Part shown: one piece after another, positions 24,126-31,642 of the stretch
How the letters are laid out: the number at the start of each line of letters is the position of its first letter
Numbering within the stretch: position 1 is the stretch's first letter
NCBI RefSeq assembly: GCF_029210375.1
Contig: NZ_JARGER010000043.1
Span: forward strand, 496,001-560,000
Direction of reading: 5' to 3'
From: Nocardioides sp. YIM 152315
GTDB taxonomy: Bacteria > Actinomycetota > Actinomycetes > Propionibacteriales > Nocardioidaceae
DNA length: 64,000 bases
Program-made: the position numbers and the translations under genes
The notes under the pieces: generated by a model
What the model was told of the DNA's origin: nothing
Databases searched by the model: none
The model's input: only the letters and a program-made list of their open reading frames with translations

Positions 24126-25091
24126 ATGTCACACCACCGGCACCGCAAGCTCTCTCTGCTCACCCCGAGCGGCCACCTCACCCTCGGCAACCTGCTCGGC
24201 GCGCTGCGCCCGATGGCCGCCGGCCAGGCAGGGGCCGAGTGCTTCTACGGCATCGCGGACCTGCACGCGCTCACGACCCCGCACGACCCGACCGCGTTGC
24301 GCGACGCGGTCCGCGAGATGGCCACGCTCCTGCTGGCCGCCGGGCTCGACGAGTCCACGCTGTTCGTGCAGAGCCGGGTGCCGGCCCACGCGCAGCTGGC
24401 GTACCTGCTCGAGTGCACGGCGTACACCGGCGAGCTCAACCGGATGATCCAGTTCAAGGAGAAGGGGCGGGGGGTGGACGCCACACGGGTCTCGCTCTAC
24501 ACCTACCCCGCACTGATGGCGGCCGACATCCTGCTCTACCGGCCGCGGCAGGTGCCGGTCGGCGCCGACCAGCGCCAGCACGTCGAGCTGACCCGCGACC
24601 TCGCGATCCGGTTCAACAACACCTACGGGCCCGTCTTCACGGTCCCCGAGGTGACGGTCCCGCCCGTCGGCGCGCGGGTGATGCGACTCGACGACCCGAC
24701 CCGCAAGATGGGCAAGTCCGACAACTCCGCCGGCGTCGTCGCGCTGCTCGACCCTCCCGACGTCGTACGCCGCAAGATCGCCCGCGCGGTGACCGACTCC
24801 GACGCGGGCGACGACGCGGTCCGGTCCGACCCGACCAAGCCCGGTGTCTCCAACCTCCTGCAGATCCTCGAGGCGTGTGGCGGCAGCGCCGAGGGCGTCA
24901 CGACGTACGGCGCCCTCAAGCGGGCCGTCACCGACGCCGTGGTGGCCGAGCTCGAGCCGCTCCAGAAGCGGTACGCCGAGCTCGCGGCCGATCCGGTCCA
25001 CGTCGACGGGGTGTTCCGCGCCGGCGCCGAGCACTGCCGGGAGGTCACCGCGCCGGTGCTGGCGGCTGCCGAGGCGGCGATCGGGCTGTGA
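24126..25091 (+). CDS. trpS: tryptophanyl-tRNA synthetase (possibly the auxiliary TrpRS1 type)
   Basis: 321-residue class Ic synthetase. HIGH-equivalent GHLTLGN (residues 16-22), GADQRQHVELTRDLAIRFN and the KMSKS-equivalent RKMGKSD. ATG 24126 follows AGGAG by 5 nt; a GTG at 24090 would lie inside the leader. In Streptomyces coelicolor an attenuator-controlled, indolmycin-resistant TrpRS1 lies near bldN, so this may be the same auxiliary enzyme. That equivalence rests on gene order and the leader, not on resistance residues. Confidence 0.92.
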   Translation: MSHHRHRKLSLLTPSGHLTLGNLLGALRPMAAGQAGAECFYGIADLHALTTPHDPTALRDAVREMATLLLAAGLDESTLFVQSRVPAHAQLAYLLECTAYTGELNRMIQFKEKGRGVDATRVSLYTYPALMAADILLYRPRQVPVGADQRQHVELTRDLAIRFNNTYGPVFTVPEVTVPPVGARVMRLDDPTRKMGKSDNSAGVVALLDPPDVVRRKIARAVTDSDAGDDAVRSDPTKPGVSNLLQILEACGGSAEGVTTYGALKRAVTDAVVAELEPLQKRYAELAADPVHVDGVFRAGAEHCREVTAPVLAAAEAAIGL

Positions 25092-25098
25092 CTGGCGG

Positions 25099-25644
25099 TC
25101 AGAGCAGGCGCTTGAGGGCCCGCTCGGACTCGGTCGGCAGCTGGACTGGGACGGGCTCGCCGAGCGCGCGCAGTCGCCAGCGGTCGCCGTCGCGGGTGAT
25201 CCGGGCCAGCACCACGCCGGTGTCCGGGATGCCGAGCGTGAGCGTCACCCGGGCGACCTCGACGTCGTCCTCGCCGAGGACGCGGCAGTAGGCGTTGGCG
25301 ATCCACTCCAGAGTCTGGCCCTGGTAGCTGGTGACGAGCAGGAAGATCGTGTCGATCTGGGGGTGCACCCGGCCCAGGTCGACGCCGATCAGCTCGTCGT
25401 CGCCCTCGCCGCTGCCGGTGAGGTTGTCGCCGAGGTGGACGACGGACCCGTCGCGCGTCTGCGTGTTGTTGTAGAAGGCGATGTCGAAGAGGCGGCCGCC
25501 CCCGAACTCGATCGCCGACGCGTCGAGGTCGACGTCGCGGGCCCCGGCGCTGAGCGCGCCCGCGTGGGGCACCTTGTCCCAGCCGAGGCCCATCCGGAGC
25601 TTCCCGGCAAGCTCGACCTCCTGGCCGATCTGCAGCTCGATCAC
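25099..25644 (-). CDS. TerD family protein
   Basis: 181 residues. TerD/CABP fold with LRMGLGWDK, VDLDASAIEF, IAFYNNTQTRDGSVVH and HLGDNLTGSGEGDDE, the last holding acidic calcium-binding residues. TerD proteins are linked to tellurite resistance and general stress; no other ter genes are in view. GTG start at 25644 with TAACGT 7 nt upstream and no Shine-Dalgarno. Convergent with trpS (7 bp gap). Confidence 0.87.
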   Translation of the reverse strand: MIELQIGQEVELAGKLRMGLGWDKVPHAGALSAGARDVDLDASAIEFGGGRLFDIAFYNNTQTRDGSVVHLGDNLTGSGEGDDELIGVDLGRVHPQIDTIFLLVTSYQGQTLEWIANAYCRVLGEDDVEVARVTLTLGIPDTGVVLARITRDGDRWRLRALGEPVPVQLPTESERALKRLL

Positions 25645-25651
25645 GCGGACG

Positions 25652-25657
25652 ACGTTA
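25652..25657 (-). promoter_or_regulatory. -10-like TAACGT, leaderless terD-like promoter
   Basis: TAACGT on the minus strand, 7 nt before GTG 25644. Confidence 0.45.
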
Positions 25658-25677
25658 GCGCGCCCCAGCAGGCGCGC

Positions 25678-25715
25678 TCAGCCGTTCCCTCAGCCGTTGC
25701 CCTCAGCCGTTGCCC
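25678..25715. repeat. three 12-13 bp repeats carrying the proC stop codon
   Basis: TCAGCCGTTGCCC occurs at 25703-25715 (the end of proC, stop at 25703-25705) and 25690-25702, with a 12-bp variant at 25678-25689. Each copy repeats the final codons and TGA of proC on the minus strand in shifting frames. Confidence 0.7.
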
Positions 25716-26509
25716 TGGGCGAGGGACCTCGACCGGTCGCGGGCCGCCTCCATCGCGGCGAGGAAGGCCGCGCGCACCTTGTGGATCTCGAGCTCGCGCA
25801 GCGCTGCGGCGGTGGTGCCGGCCGGCGAGGTGACCTGTTCGCGCAGCACCACGGGGTGGGTGCCGGTCTCGCGGAGCATCTTCGCCGAGCCGACCACGGT
25901 CTGGACGACGAGATCGGTGGCGGTCGAGCGCGGCAGGCCGAGGTGGACGCCGGCCTCGATCATCGACTCGACGACGTAGAAGATGTACGCCGGGCCGGAG
26001 CCCGAGATCGCGGTGACCGCGTCCTGCTGGCGCTCCGGGATGCGCAGCACCTTGCCGACCGACGCCATCAGCTCCTCCGCCTCGGCGAGGTGCTCGTCGC
26101 CGCAGTGGGAGCCCGGCGAGATCGCGGCCATGCCCTCGTCGACCAGGGCCGGGGTGTTGGGCATGACCCGGACGACGGCGACGCCCTCGGGCACGCGGGC
26201 CTCGATGAACGCGGTGGTGATGCCGGCGGCCAGGGAGACCACGAGCTGTCCGGGGCGCAACGCCGGCGCGATCTCGTCGAGCAGGTCGCCCATGTCCTGG
26301 GGCTTGACCACCAGCGCGAGGGTGTCGGCCTTGCGCGCCGCCTCGACGTTGGTCACCACCGCGACGCCGTACCGCTCCTCGAGCTCGCTGGCCCGCTCGG
26401 CGCGCTTCTCTCCGACGAGCAGGTTGTCGACCCGGCGGCCCGCGCGGACCAGGCCGGAGAGGAGGGTCTCGCCCATGACGCCGGCTCCGAGAATGGCAGT
26501 TTGGGACAT
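25703..26509 (-). CDS. proC: pyrroline-5-carboxylate reductase
   Basis: 268 residues, last step of proline synthesis. NADPH Rossmann motif AILGAGVMGETLLSGL, VVKPQDM, VRVMPNTPALVDEGM, and the C-terminal dimer/active-site segment AISGSGPAYIFYVVESM with LREQVTSPAGTTAAALREL. ATG 26509 with GGAG upstream. Ten bp downstream of proline dehydrogenase, so synthesis and breakdown genes are adjacent. Confidence 0.95.
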   Translation of the reverse strand: MSQTAILGAGVMGETLLSGLVRAGRRVDNLLVGEKRAERASELEERYGVAVVTNVEAARKADTLALVVKPQDMGDLLDEIAPALRPGQLVVSLAAGITTAFIEARVPEGVAVVRVMPNTPALVDEGMAAISPGSHCGDEHLAEAEELMASVGKVLRIPERQQDAVTAISGSGPAYIFYVVESMIEAGVHLGLPRSTATDLVVQTVVGSAKMLRETGTHPVVLREQVTSPAGTTAAALRELEIHKVRAAFLAAMEAARDRSRSLAQGNG

Positions 26510-26519
26510 GGACGCTCCG

Positions 26520-27470
26520 CTAGCTCTTGGAGATGAGGGACCGCAGGAAGAATGTCAGGTTCTGCGGACGCTCGGCGAGCCTTCTCATCAGGTAGCCGTA
26601 CCACTCGGTGCCGTAGGGCACGTAGACGCGCACCCGCTCGCCCTTGCCGGCCAGGCGGCGCTGCTCGTCCGGCCGGATGCCGTAGAGCATCTGGAACTCG
26701 TAGCTGCCCGGCGCACGGCCGTGGCGGCTGGCCAGCGACGACGCGATCTCGATCATCCGCGGGTCGTGGGTCGCGATCATCGGGTAGCCCTCGCCCGCGA
26801 GCAGGACCTTCAGGCAGCGCACGTAGGCCTTGTCGATCTCGAGGCGCTCCTGGAAGGCGACGGTCTCGGGCTCGAGGTAGGCGCCCTTGCAGAGCCGCAC
26901 CCGGGAGCCCTCGTGCGCGAGCGCGCGGCAGTCGGCCTCGGTGCGGTGGAGCATCGCCTGCAGCACGGCGCCGGTCTCGGGGAAGTCCTTGCGCAGCTCG
27001 CGCAGGATCGTCAGCGTCGAGTCGGTGGTGGTGTGGTCCTCCATGTCGAGGGTGACCGTGGTGCCGGCGTTGCGGGCGGCGCGGCAGATCGTGCGGGCGT
27101 TCTCGAGCGCGATCTTGTGACCTCCCCCGAATCCGGCGGCGTCGGGCAGGAACTGGCCGATCGCGCTCAGCTTCACCGAGACCTCCGCGCCGCGGGTCAG
27201 GCCGCGGGCGGAGAGCTCCCGGAGGAGGTCGAGGTAGGCCTGCACGGTCGCCTCGGCCTGCTCGGCGTCCAGGGTGTCCTCGCCGAGGAAGTCGAGGGTC
27301 GCCAGGAGGCCCTCGTCGGCGAGCCCGGCGGTCGCCTCGACGGCGGCCTCGGTGGTCTCGCCGGGGACATGGCTGTGGACGATCCCGGCCGAGACCGGCA
27401 TGGCGCTCACCAGCTGCTTGACCGCGGCGCTGCGGGCAAGGAGCAGGAGCGGCTGACGGAGGATGGACAT
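26520..27470 (-). CDS. proline dehydrogenase (monofunctional)
   Basis: 316-residue FAD enzyme oxidising proline to pyrroline-5-carboxylate, delivering electrons to the respiratory chain. Typical motifs: EVSVKLSAIGQFLP, TLDMEDHTTTD, RVRLCKGAYLEPE, YPMIATHDPRMIE, YEFQMLYGIRPDEQ and RVYVPYGTEWYGYLMRRL. No P5C dehydrogenase domain is fused. ATG 27470 lies 7 nt after TAGCCT, so the mRNA is probably leaderless. Cotranscription with proC is likely. Confidence 0.94.
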   Translation of the reverse strand: MSILRQPLLLLARSAAVKQLVSAMPVSAGIVHSHVPGETTEAAVEATAGLADEGLLATLDFLGEDTLDAEQAEATVQAYLDLLRELSARGLTRGAEVSVKLSAIGQFLPDAAGFGGGHKIALENARTICRAARNAGTTVTLDMEDHTTTDSTLTILRELRKDFPETGAVLQAMLHRTEADCRALAHEGSRVRLCKGAYLEPETVAFQERLEIDKAYVRCLKVLLAGEGYPMIATHDPRMIEIASSLASRHGRAPGSYEFQMLYGIRPDEQRRLAGKGERVRVYVPYGTEWYGYLMRRLAERPQNLTFFLRSLISKS

Positions 27471-27477
27471 GCCTCTC

Positions 27478-27483
27478 AGGCTA
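27478..27483 (-). promoter_or_regulatory. -10-like TAGCCT, leaderless proline dehydrogenase promoter
   Basis: TAGCCT on the minus strand, 7 nt before ATG 27470. Confidence 0.5.
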
Positions 27484-27521
27484 CGTCCGGGGCGCCGCGG
27501 GCACCGATTCCAGGGGTCGTC

Positions 27522-28253
27522 TCAGGGGGTACGCCGCCGCAGGGTGGCGGCGCCGAGCACGAGGCCGCCCAGGGCGAACGCCGCGACCACCACCAGGTCC
27601 TGCCAGACGTCGGCGGTCTCGGCCGTCAGGGTGAGCGTCTGCATGGCGTCGACGGCGTAGCTGAGGGGAAGGACGTCGCTGACCCACTCGAGCACGTCCG
27701 GCAGCTGGTCGCGGGGGATGAAGAGCCCGCACAGCAGGATCTGCGGGATCACGACCGCCGGCATGAACTGCACGGCCTGGAACTCGGTCTGCGCGAAGGC
27801 GCTGACGAACAGGCCGAGTGCCGTGCCGAGCACGGCGTCGACGACCGAGACCACCGTCAGCAGCCAGACCGGGCCCTGCACGTCCAGGTCGAGCAGGCCG
27901 ACGCTCAAGGCCACCGCGAGCACCGACTGCGCCGCCGCGACCACGCCGAACGCCACGCCGTACCCGAGCAGGAAGTCGAGCTTGCCCATCGGCATCGCGA
28001 GCAGGCGCTCGAGGGTGCCGCTGGAGCGTTCCCGCAGGGTGGTCACGCTCGTGACGAGGAACATCACGATGAACGGGAACATCGCCAGCAGGGCGGGGCC
28101 GACCTCGTCGAAGACCGGGGTGTCCTCGAACATCCACCACAGCAGGGTGATCAGCAGGCACGGGAGCACCAGCAGCATGGCGAGCGTGCGGTGGTCACGG
28201 CGGATCTGGGTGAGCACGCGACCGGAGATCGCGAGAGTGATGCGTGCGTTCAT
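27522..28253 (-). CDS. ABC-2 type transporter permease
   Basis: 243 residues with about six hydrophobic helices. The first is near residues 25-42 (MLLVLPCLLITLLWWMF). The ABC-2 signature region is TLRERSSGTLERLLAMPM. NodJ/drug-export type. ATG overlaps the stop of the ATPase gene by 4 bp. With that ATPase and the upstream TetR regulator it forms a drug- or lipid-export module; substrate unknown. Confidence 0.9.
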   Translation of the reverse strand: MNARITLAISGRVLTQIRRDHRTLAMLLVLPCLLITLLWWMFEDTPVFDEVGPALLAMFPFIVMFLVTSVTTLRERSSGTLERLLAMPMGKLDFLLGYGVAFGVVAAAQSVLAVALSVGLLDLDVQGPVWLLTVVSVVDAVLGTALGLFVSAFAQTEFQAVQFMPAVVIPQILLCGLFIPRDQLPDVLEWVSDVLPLSYAVDAMQTLTLTAETADVWQDLVVVAAFALGGLVLGAATLRRRTP

Positions 28254-28960
28254 GCCGCTCCCTCCACGATGGCGAGGAACGCGGACTCGACGTCGTCCGT
28301 GCCCGCCTTCTCGCGGATCTCCTGCGGGCTCCCGTCGGCGATGAGCCGGCCCTCGCGCATCAGCAGCAGCCGGTCGCAGCGGTCGGCCTCGTCCATCACG
28401 TGGCTCGACACGAAGACCGCGGCTCCCTCCTCCGCGAGCCCGTGGAACAGCGCCCAGAGGTCGCGTCGCAGCACGGGGTCGAGCCCGACGGTCGGCTCGT
28501 CGAGCACCAGCAGGTCGGGCTTCCCGAGCAGCGCGGCGGCGAGGCTGGCGCGGGACCGCTGGCCGCCGCTGAGCCGCCCCACCACCTGGCCTTGGTGAGC
28601 GGCGAGGTCGACGGCGTCGACGGCACGCTCGACGTCGTCGCGGCCGGCGCCGAGCACGCGCGCGAAGAACCTGAGGTTCTCGGCGACGGTGAGGTCGTCG
28701 TACACGCTCGCCGCCTGGGTGACGTAGCCGACCCGCGCCCGCAGCGGCTGGCTGCCGGCCGGCTCCCCGAAGACGGTCACGGTGCCGGCCTTGACCTGCT
28801 GGACGCCGACCAGGCAGCGCATCAGCGTGGACTTGCCGCAGCCGGACGGACCGAGCAGGCCGGTCACCCCGCCACCGATCGTCACGTCGAGGTGTTCCAG
28901 CACCGTGCGCCCCCCGCGGACCACGTGCAGGTCGTGGATCTCCACCGCGTTATTCACCAT
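28250..28960 (-). CDS. ABC transporter ATP-binding protein
   Basis: 236 residues. Walker A GPSGCGKST, signature LSGGQRSRASLAAALLG, Walker B LLVLDEPTVGLDP, H-loop in FVSSHVMDEADRCD. I chose ATG 28960 (MVNNAVEIHDLHVV) over a longer open frame. A CATAAT hexamer lies exactly 7 nt upstream, so the transcript is probably leaderless. A TTCA-N8-TGAA dyad overlaps the start codon and -10. Confidence 0.92.
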   Translation of the reverse strand: MVNNAVEIHDLHVVRGGRTVLEHLDVTIGGGVTGLLGPSGCGKSTLMRCLVGVQQVKAGTVTVFGEPAGSQPLRARVGYVTQAASVYDDLTVAENLRFFARVLGAGRDDVERAVDAVDLAAHQGQVVGRLSGGQRSRASLAAALLGKPDLLVLDEPTVGLDPVLRRDLWALFHGLAEEGAAVFVSSHVMDEADRCDRLLLMREGRLIADGSPQEIREKAGTDDVESAFLAIVEGAA

Positions 28961-28973
28961 ACGATGAATTATG
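28952..28973 (-). promoter_or_regulatory. leaderless ABC promoter overlapped by a TetR-operator-like dyad
   Basis: The -10 CATAAT lies at 28973-28968 and the ATG at 28960-28958. The imperfect 18-bp dyad ATTCACCATACGATGAAT (28952-28969) covers both. A TetR-family gene is immediately upstream, so this is the best operator candidate. Confidence 0.5.
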
Positions 28974-29011
28974 CGTGGCGTGGGGTGGTGCGGCAAGGGG
29001 TGACCGGGCGG

Positions 29012-29102
29012 AATACCCGGTGCACCGGGGAATCTCGCACTTCTCGGCCGATGCAACACCCGAGAAGTGCGGGGATACCCGGTGCACCGGGTATCCCCGC
29101 AC
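29012..29102. repeat. compound palindrome between the TetR and ABC genes
   Basis: A perfect 36-bp palindrome (29067-29102, half GTGCGGGGATACCCGGTG) overlaps the right arm of a 12-bp hairpin, CGCACTTCTCGG (29036-29047) with its complement (29060-29071). A degraded first copy of the ACCCGGTGCACCGGG palindrome lies at 29012-29033. Could be a terminator, an operator array or a dispersed repeat. Confidence 0.75.
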
Positions 29103-29114
29103 CGGCCGGCCTCG

Positions 29115-29723
29115 CTACGGCAGCGGCATCTCGAAGTAGCGCTGGATCGTGGGAGCGACGGCGGTGACGACGTCCGCGGCCGGCATGGAGGCGAGCGGTT
29201 CGAGCTCGAGGACATAGCGGGCGATGATCAGCCCGAAGATCTGGCTGGCCACGAACGGCAGGCGGCGCTCCGGGTGGTCCAGGCCGAGGGCGGTGGCGAC
29301 GGGCAGCACGATGGCGGGCAGGAAGCCCTCGCGGATCAGCGTCGGCCCACCGGGCTCCAGGATCCCGCGGACGACGCCGAGCAGCGGCGTCTTCAGCTCC
29401 GGGTCGTCCCACACCCCGAGGAAGGCGGTGAGCAGACGTTCGGCGGCCCCGTCGATGCCACCCTCGACGGCCGGCCCGATCACGGCGCTCGGATCGATCG
29501 GGAGCTCGAGCGCGGCGACGAACAGGTCGTGCTTGGTGCCGAAGTAGTGGTGCACCAGCGCCGCGTCGACGCCGGCGTCCGCGGCGACCGCGCGGACCGA
29601 CGTACGTCCGTAGCCCTGCTCGGCGAAGCGCGCGCGAGCGGCCGTGAGGATCGCGGCCCGGGTGTCGGGGGCGCCGGGCCGGCGACCCCGCCGCCCCGGC
29701 GCCACCGGCCTGGTCTGGTCCAT
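29115..29723 (-). CDS. TetR family transcriptional regulator
   Basis: 202 residues. N-terminal HTH: TRAAILTAARARFAEQGYG, TSVRAVAADAGVDAALVHHYFGTKHDLF. C-terminal ligand domain without obvious specificity. Upstream of and co-directional with the ABC exporter, so probably its repressor. ATG 29723; TAGCCT lies 8 nt upstream. Confidence 0.9.
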   Translation of the reverse strand: MDQTRPVAPGRRGRRPGAPDTRAAILTAARARFAEQGYGRTSVRAVAADAGVDAALVHHYFGTKHDLFVAALELPIDPSAVIGPAVEGGIDGAAERLLTAFLGVWDDPELKTPLLGVVRGILEPGGPTLIREGFLPAIVLPVATALGLDHPERRLPFVASQIFGLIIARYVLELEPLASMPAADVVTAVAPTIQRYFEMPLP

Positions 29724-29734
29724 GGTCGATCAGG

Positions 29735-31030
29735 CTACGGCGTGGCGACCCTCTCGGTGCGGGTCCGGTCGAGCGCGACGGCGACGATGACGGCGACCAC
29801 GATCCCGATGACCGGCGGGATCCCGACCTCGGCCTCCTTCGACCAGTAGGCGAGGGCGCTGGCGACGGCGTACGTCGCGACGTTGCGCACGTCGAACGCC
29901 GGCGGCGTCAGCTCGGCCGGGATGCCGCGGCGCCACCGCAGGAAGAAGTCGGCGATGATCACGCCGCCCAGTGGCGGGATGAACGTGCCGAGCAGGCCGA
30001 GGTAGTCGATCAGGTGGTTCTGGACGCCCGTCAGTGCGAGCACCGTGCCGATCACGGAGCCGCCCACGACGAACGGCGTCTTCGACGGCTTCTCGAACAG
30101 CTCGGCCCCGGCGACGCCGAACGCGTACGCGGTGTCCGCGTTGGACTTCCAGAGGTTGCCGAACAGCAAGAAGACGCCCCAGCCGACGAGCCCCAGGTTG
30201 TAGAGCACCAGCACGAAGTCGCCCTCGCCGAACGTGATCGCACCGATCGCGCCGAAGAGGATCATCAGGCCGTTGCCGACGAGGAACCCGATGAGGCAGG
30301 CCCAGACCGCCTGCGACCCGGAGCGGCCGAAACGGGTCCAGTTCGGCGCCTGAGTGCCGGCGGAGACGAACGTGCCGACGACCGTGGTGATCGCCACCGA
30401 CAGCGCCATCGTGGCTGTCGGCTCGACGTCGAACAGACCACTGAGGCCGCCGACCTCGTCGAGCGAGCGGACCACGACCCAGACCGCGAGCACGAGGATC
30501 AGGGGCGTGGAGACCAGCGAGACCCAGTACATCCCGCGGTAGCCGTAGCACGCGGTGACGCACATCAGGACGCTGGTGAGCACCATGATCGTGGCCTTCG
30601 CGGCGTAGGAGTCCCAGCCCGCCGCCTCGGCGGTGAGGTCGCCGATCGTGCCGACGACCACGCCGTACCACCCGATCTGGGTGCCGCCCAGCAGGATCGA
30701 GGCCAGCTTCGAGCCGCGGTTGCCGAAGCTGTAGCGCGCCATCACCACCGTGGTCAGCCCGGTGCGGGCGCCGACGTAGCCCATCAGCGCGACGTACGTG
30801 CCGAGGATGGCCGACCCGGCGAGGATGACCAGCAGCAGCTCCCCGAACCCGAAGGCCGGGCCGAGCTGGGCGCCGGCGAGCATGGTCGGCGTGAAGATCG
30901 TGAACCCGAGCAGGACCACGGCCAGCGACCCGAACGACTTGCGGGCGTGCGGCGGGACCGGCGTGACGGGGTAGTCGGGATCGATCGGCTCGGCCCCGAC
31001 GTCGACGCGGCCTCCGGTGTTCGTGGTCAC
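29735..31030 (-). CDS. NCS1-family cytosine/purine permease (CodB-like)
   Basis: 431 residues, about 12 hydrophobic helices. NCS1 features: RKSFGSLAVVLLGFTIFTPTMLAGAQLG, RYSFGNRGSKLASILLGGTQIGWYGV, GTQAPNWTRFGRSG and FLLFGNLWKSNADTAYAFG. GTG start at 31030 overlaps the deaminase stop by 4 bp and has GGAGGA upstream. The coupled cytosine deaminase indicates cytosine (or a related base) as substrate. Confidence 0.88.
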   Translation of the reverse strand: MTTNTGGRVDVGAEPIDPDYPVTPVPPHARKSFGSLAVVLLGFTIFTPTMLAGAQLGPAFGFGELLLVILAGSAILGTYVALMGYVGARTGLTTVVMARYSFGNRGSKLASILLGGTQIGWYGVVVGTIGDLTAEAAGWDSYAAKATIMVLTSVLMCVTACYGYRGMYWVSLVSTPLILVLAVWVVVRSLDEVGGLSGLFDVEPTATMALSVAITTVVGTFVSAGTQAPNWTRFGRSGSQAVWACLIGFLVGNGLMILFGAIGAITFGEGDFVLVLYNLGLVGWGVFLLFGNLWKSNADTAYAFGVAGAELFEKPSKTPFVVGGSVIGTVLALTGVQNHLIDYLGLLGTFIPPLGGVIIADFFLRWRRGIPAELTPPAFDVRNVATYAVASALAYWSKEAEVGIPPVIGIVVAVIVAVALDRTRTERVATP

Positions 31031-31497
31031 GCCTCCTCCCCGATGTCCTCGGCCCACAGCCCCGGACGCTCGGCGAGCATGCGGTCCATCAGCTGCCGGC
31101 AGGCGGGGTCGTCGAGCACGTCGACGACCACACCGCGGCTGCGCAGCCAGCTCTCGGACGTCTCGAACGTGCGGTTCTCGCCGACCACGATCCGCGGGAT
31201 GTCGTAGAGGACCGACGTGCCGGCGCACATGAAGCACGGCGACAACGTCGTGTAGAGCACGCTGTTGCGGTAGACCGACGCCGTGAGTCGGCCGGCCTGC
31301 TCGATGCAGTCGGTCTCGCCGTGCCGGATCGCGCTGCCCAGCTGGACCCGCCGGTTGCGGCCGACCGCGAGGACCTCTCCCTCGTTGGTCACCAGTGCCG
31401 CCCCGATGGGCACGCCGCCTTCCTCCCACCCGAGGCGGGCCTGCTCGATCGCGAGTCCGAGGAAGTGCTTGTCGTCCAGATGTCCTGCGGTGGTCAC
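31027..31497 (-). CDS. cytosine deaminase, fungal FCY1-like type
   Basis: 156 residues. Zinc site His59/Glu61 in RHGETDC and Cys88/Cys91 in TLSPCFMCAGT, each offset by 3 from yeast cytosine deaminase as I recall it. The C-terminal half (IPRIVVGENRTF, GVVVDVLDD, WAEDIGEE) also follows the yeast enzyme rather than bacterial CodA. It converts cytosine to uracil. GTG 31497 with AGGAGG just upstream. Operon partner of the permease; divergent from a PucR regulator. Isocytosine or another amino-pyrimidine cannot be excluded. Confidence 0.85.
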   Translation of the reverse strand: MTTAGHLDDKHFLGLAIEQARLGWEEGGVPIGAALVTNEGEVLAVGRNRRVQLGSAIRHGETDCIEQAGRLTASVYRNSVLYTTLSPCFMCAGTSVLYDIPRIVVGENRTFETSESWLRSRGVVVDVLDDPACRQLMDRMLAERPGLWAEDIGEEA

Positions 31498-31575
31498 GAA
31501 GCCTCCTGGTGTCGGTGCCCGGCCGCGGGTGCGGCGCACGCCACACCTTGGCCAGAGCCCCGACGCCACGACAAG

Positions 31576-31621
31576 GGACACCCTGTCCGCCTAGGCCCCC
31601 GACCTGACGGACAGATCGTCC
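31576..31621. promoter_or_regulatory. two tandem 13-bp operator-like dyads between deaminase and pucR
   Basis: GGACACCCTGTCC (31576-31588) and GGACAGATCGTCC (31609-31621) share GGACA-N3-(T/C)GTCC with centres 33 bp apart, about three helical turns. Located in the 145-bp divergent region, probably bound by the adjacent PucR protein. Confidence 0.5.
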
Positions 31622-31642
31622 CCGGCGGGGCACCATGGGCGG

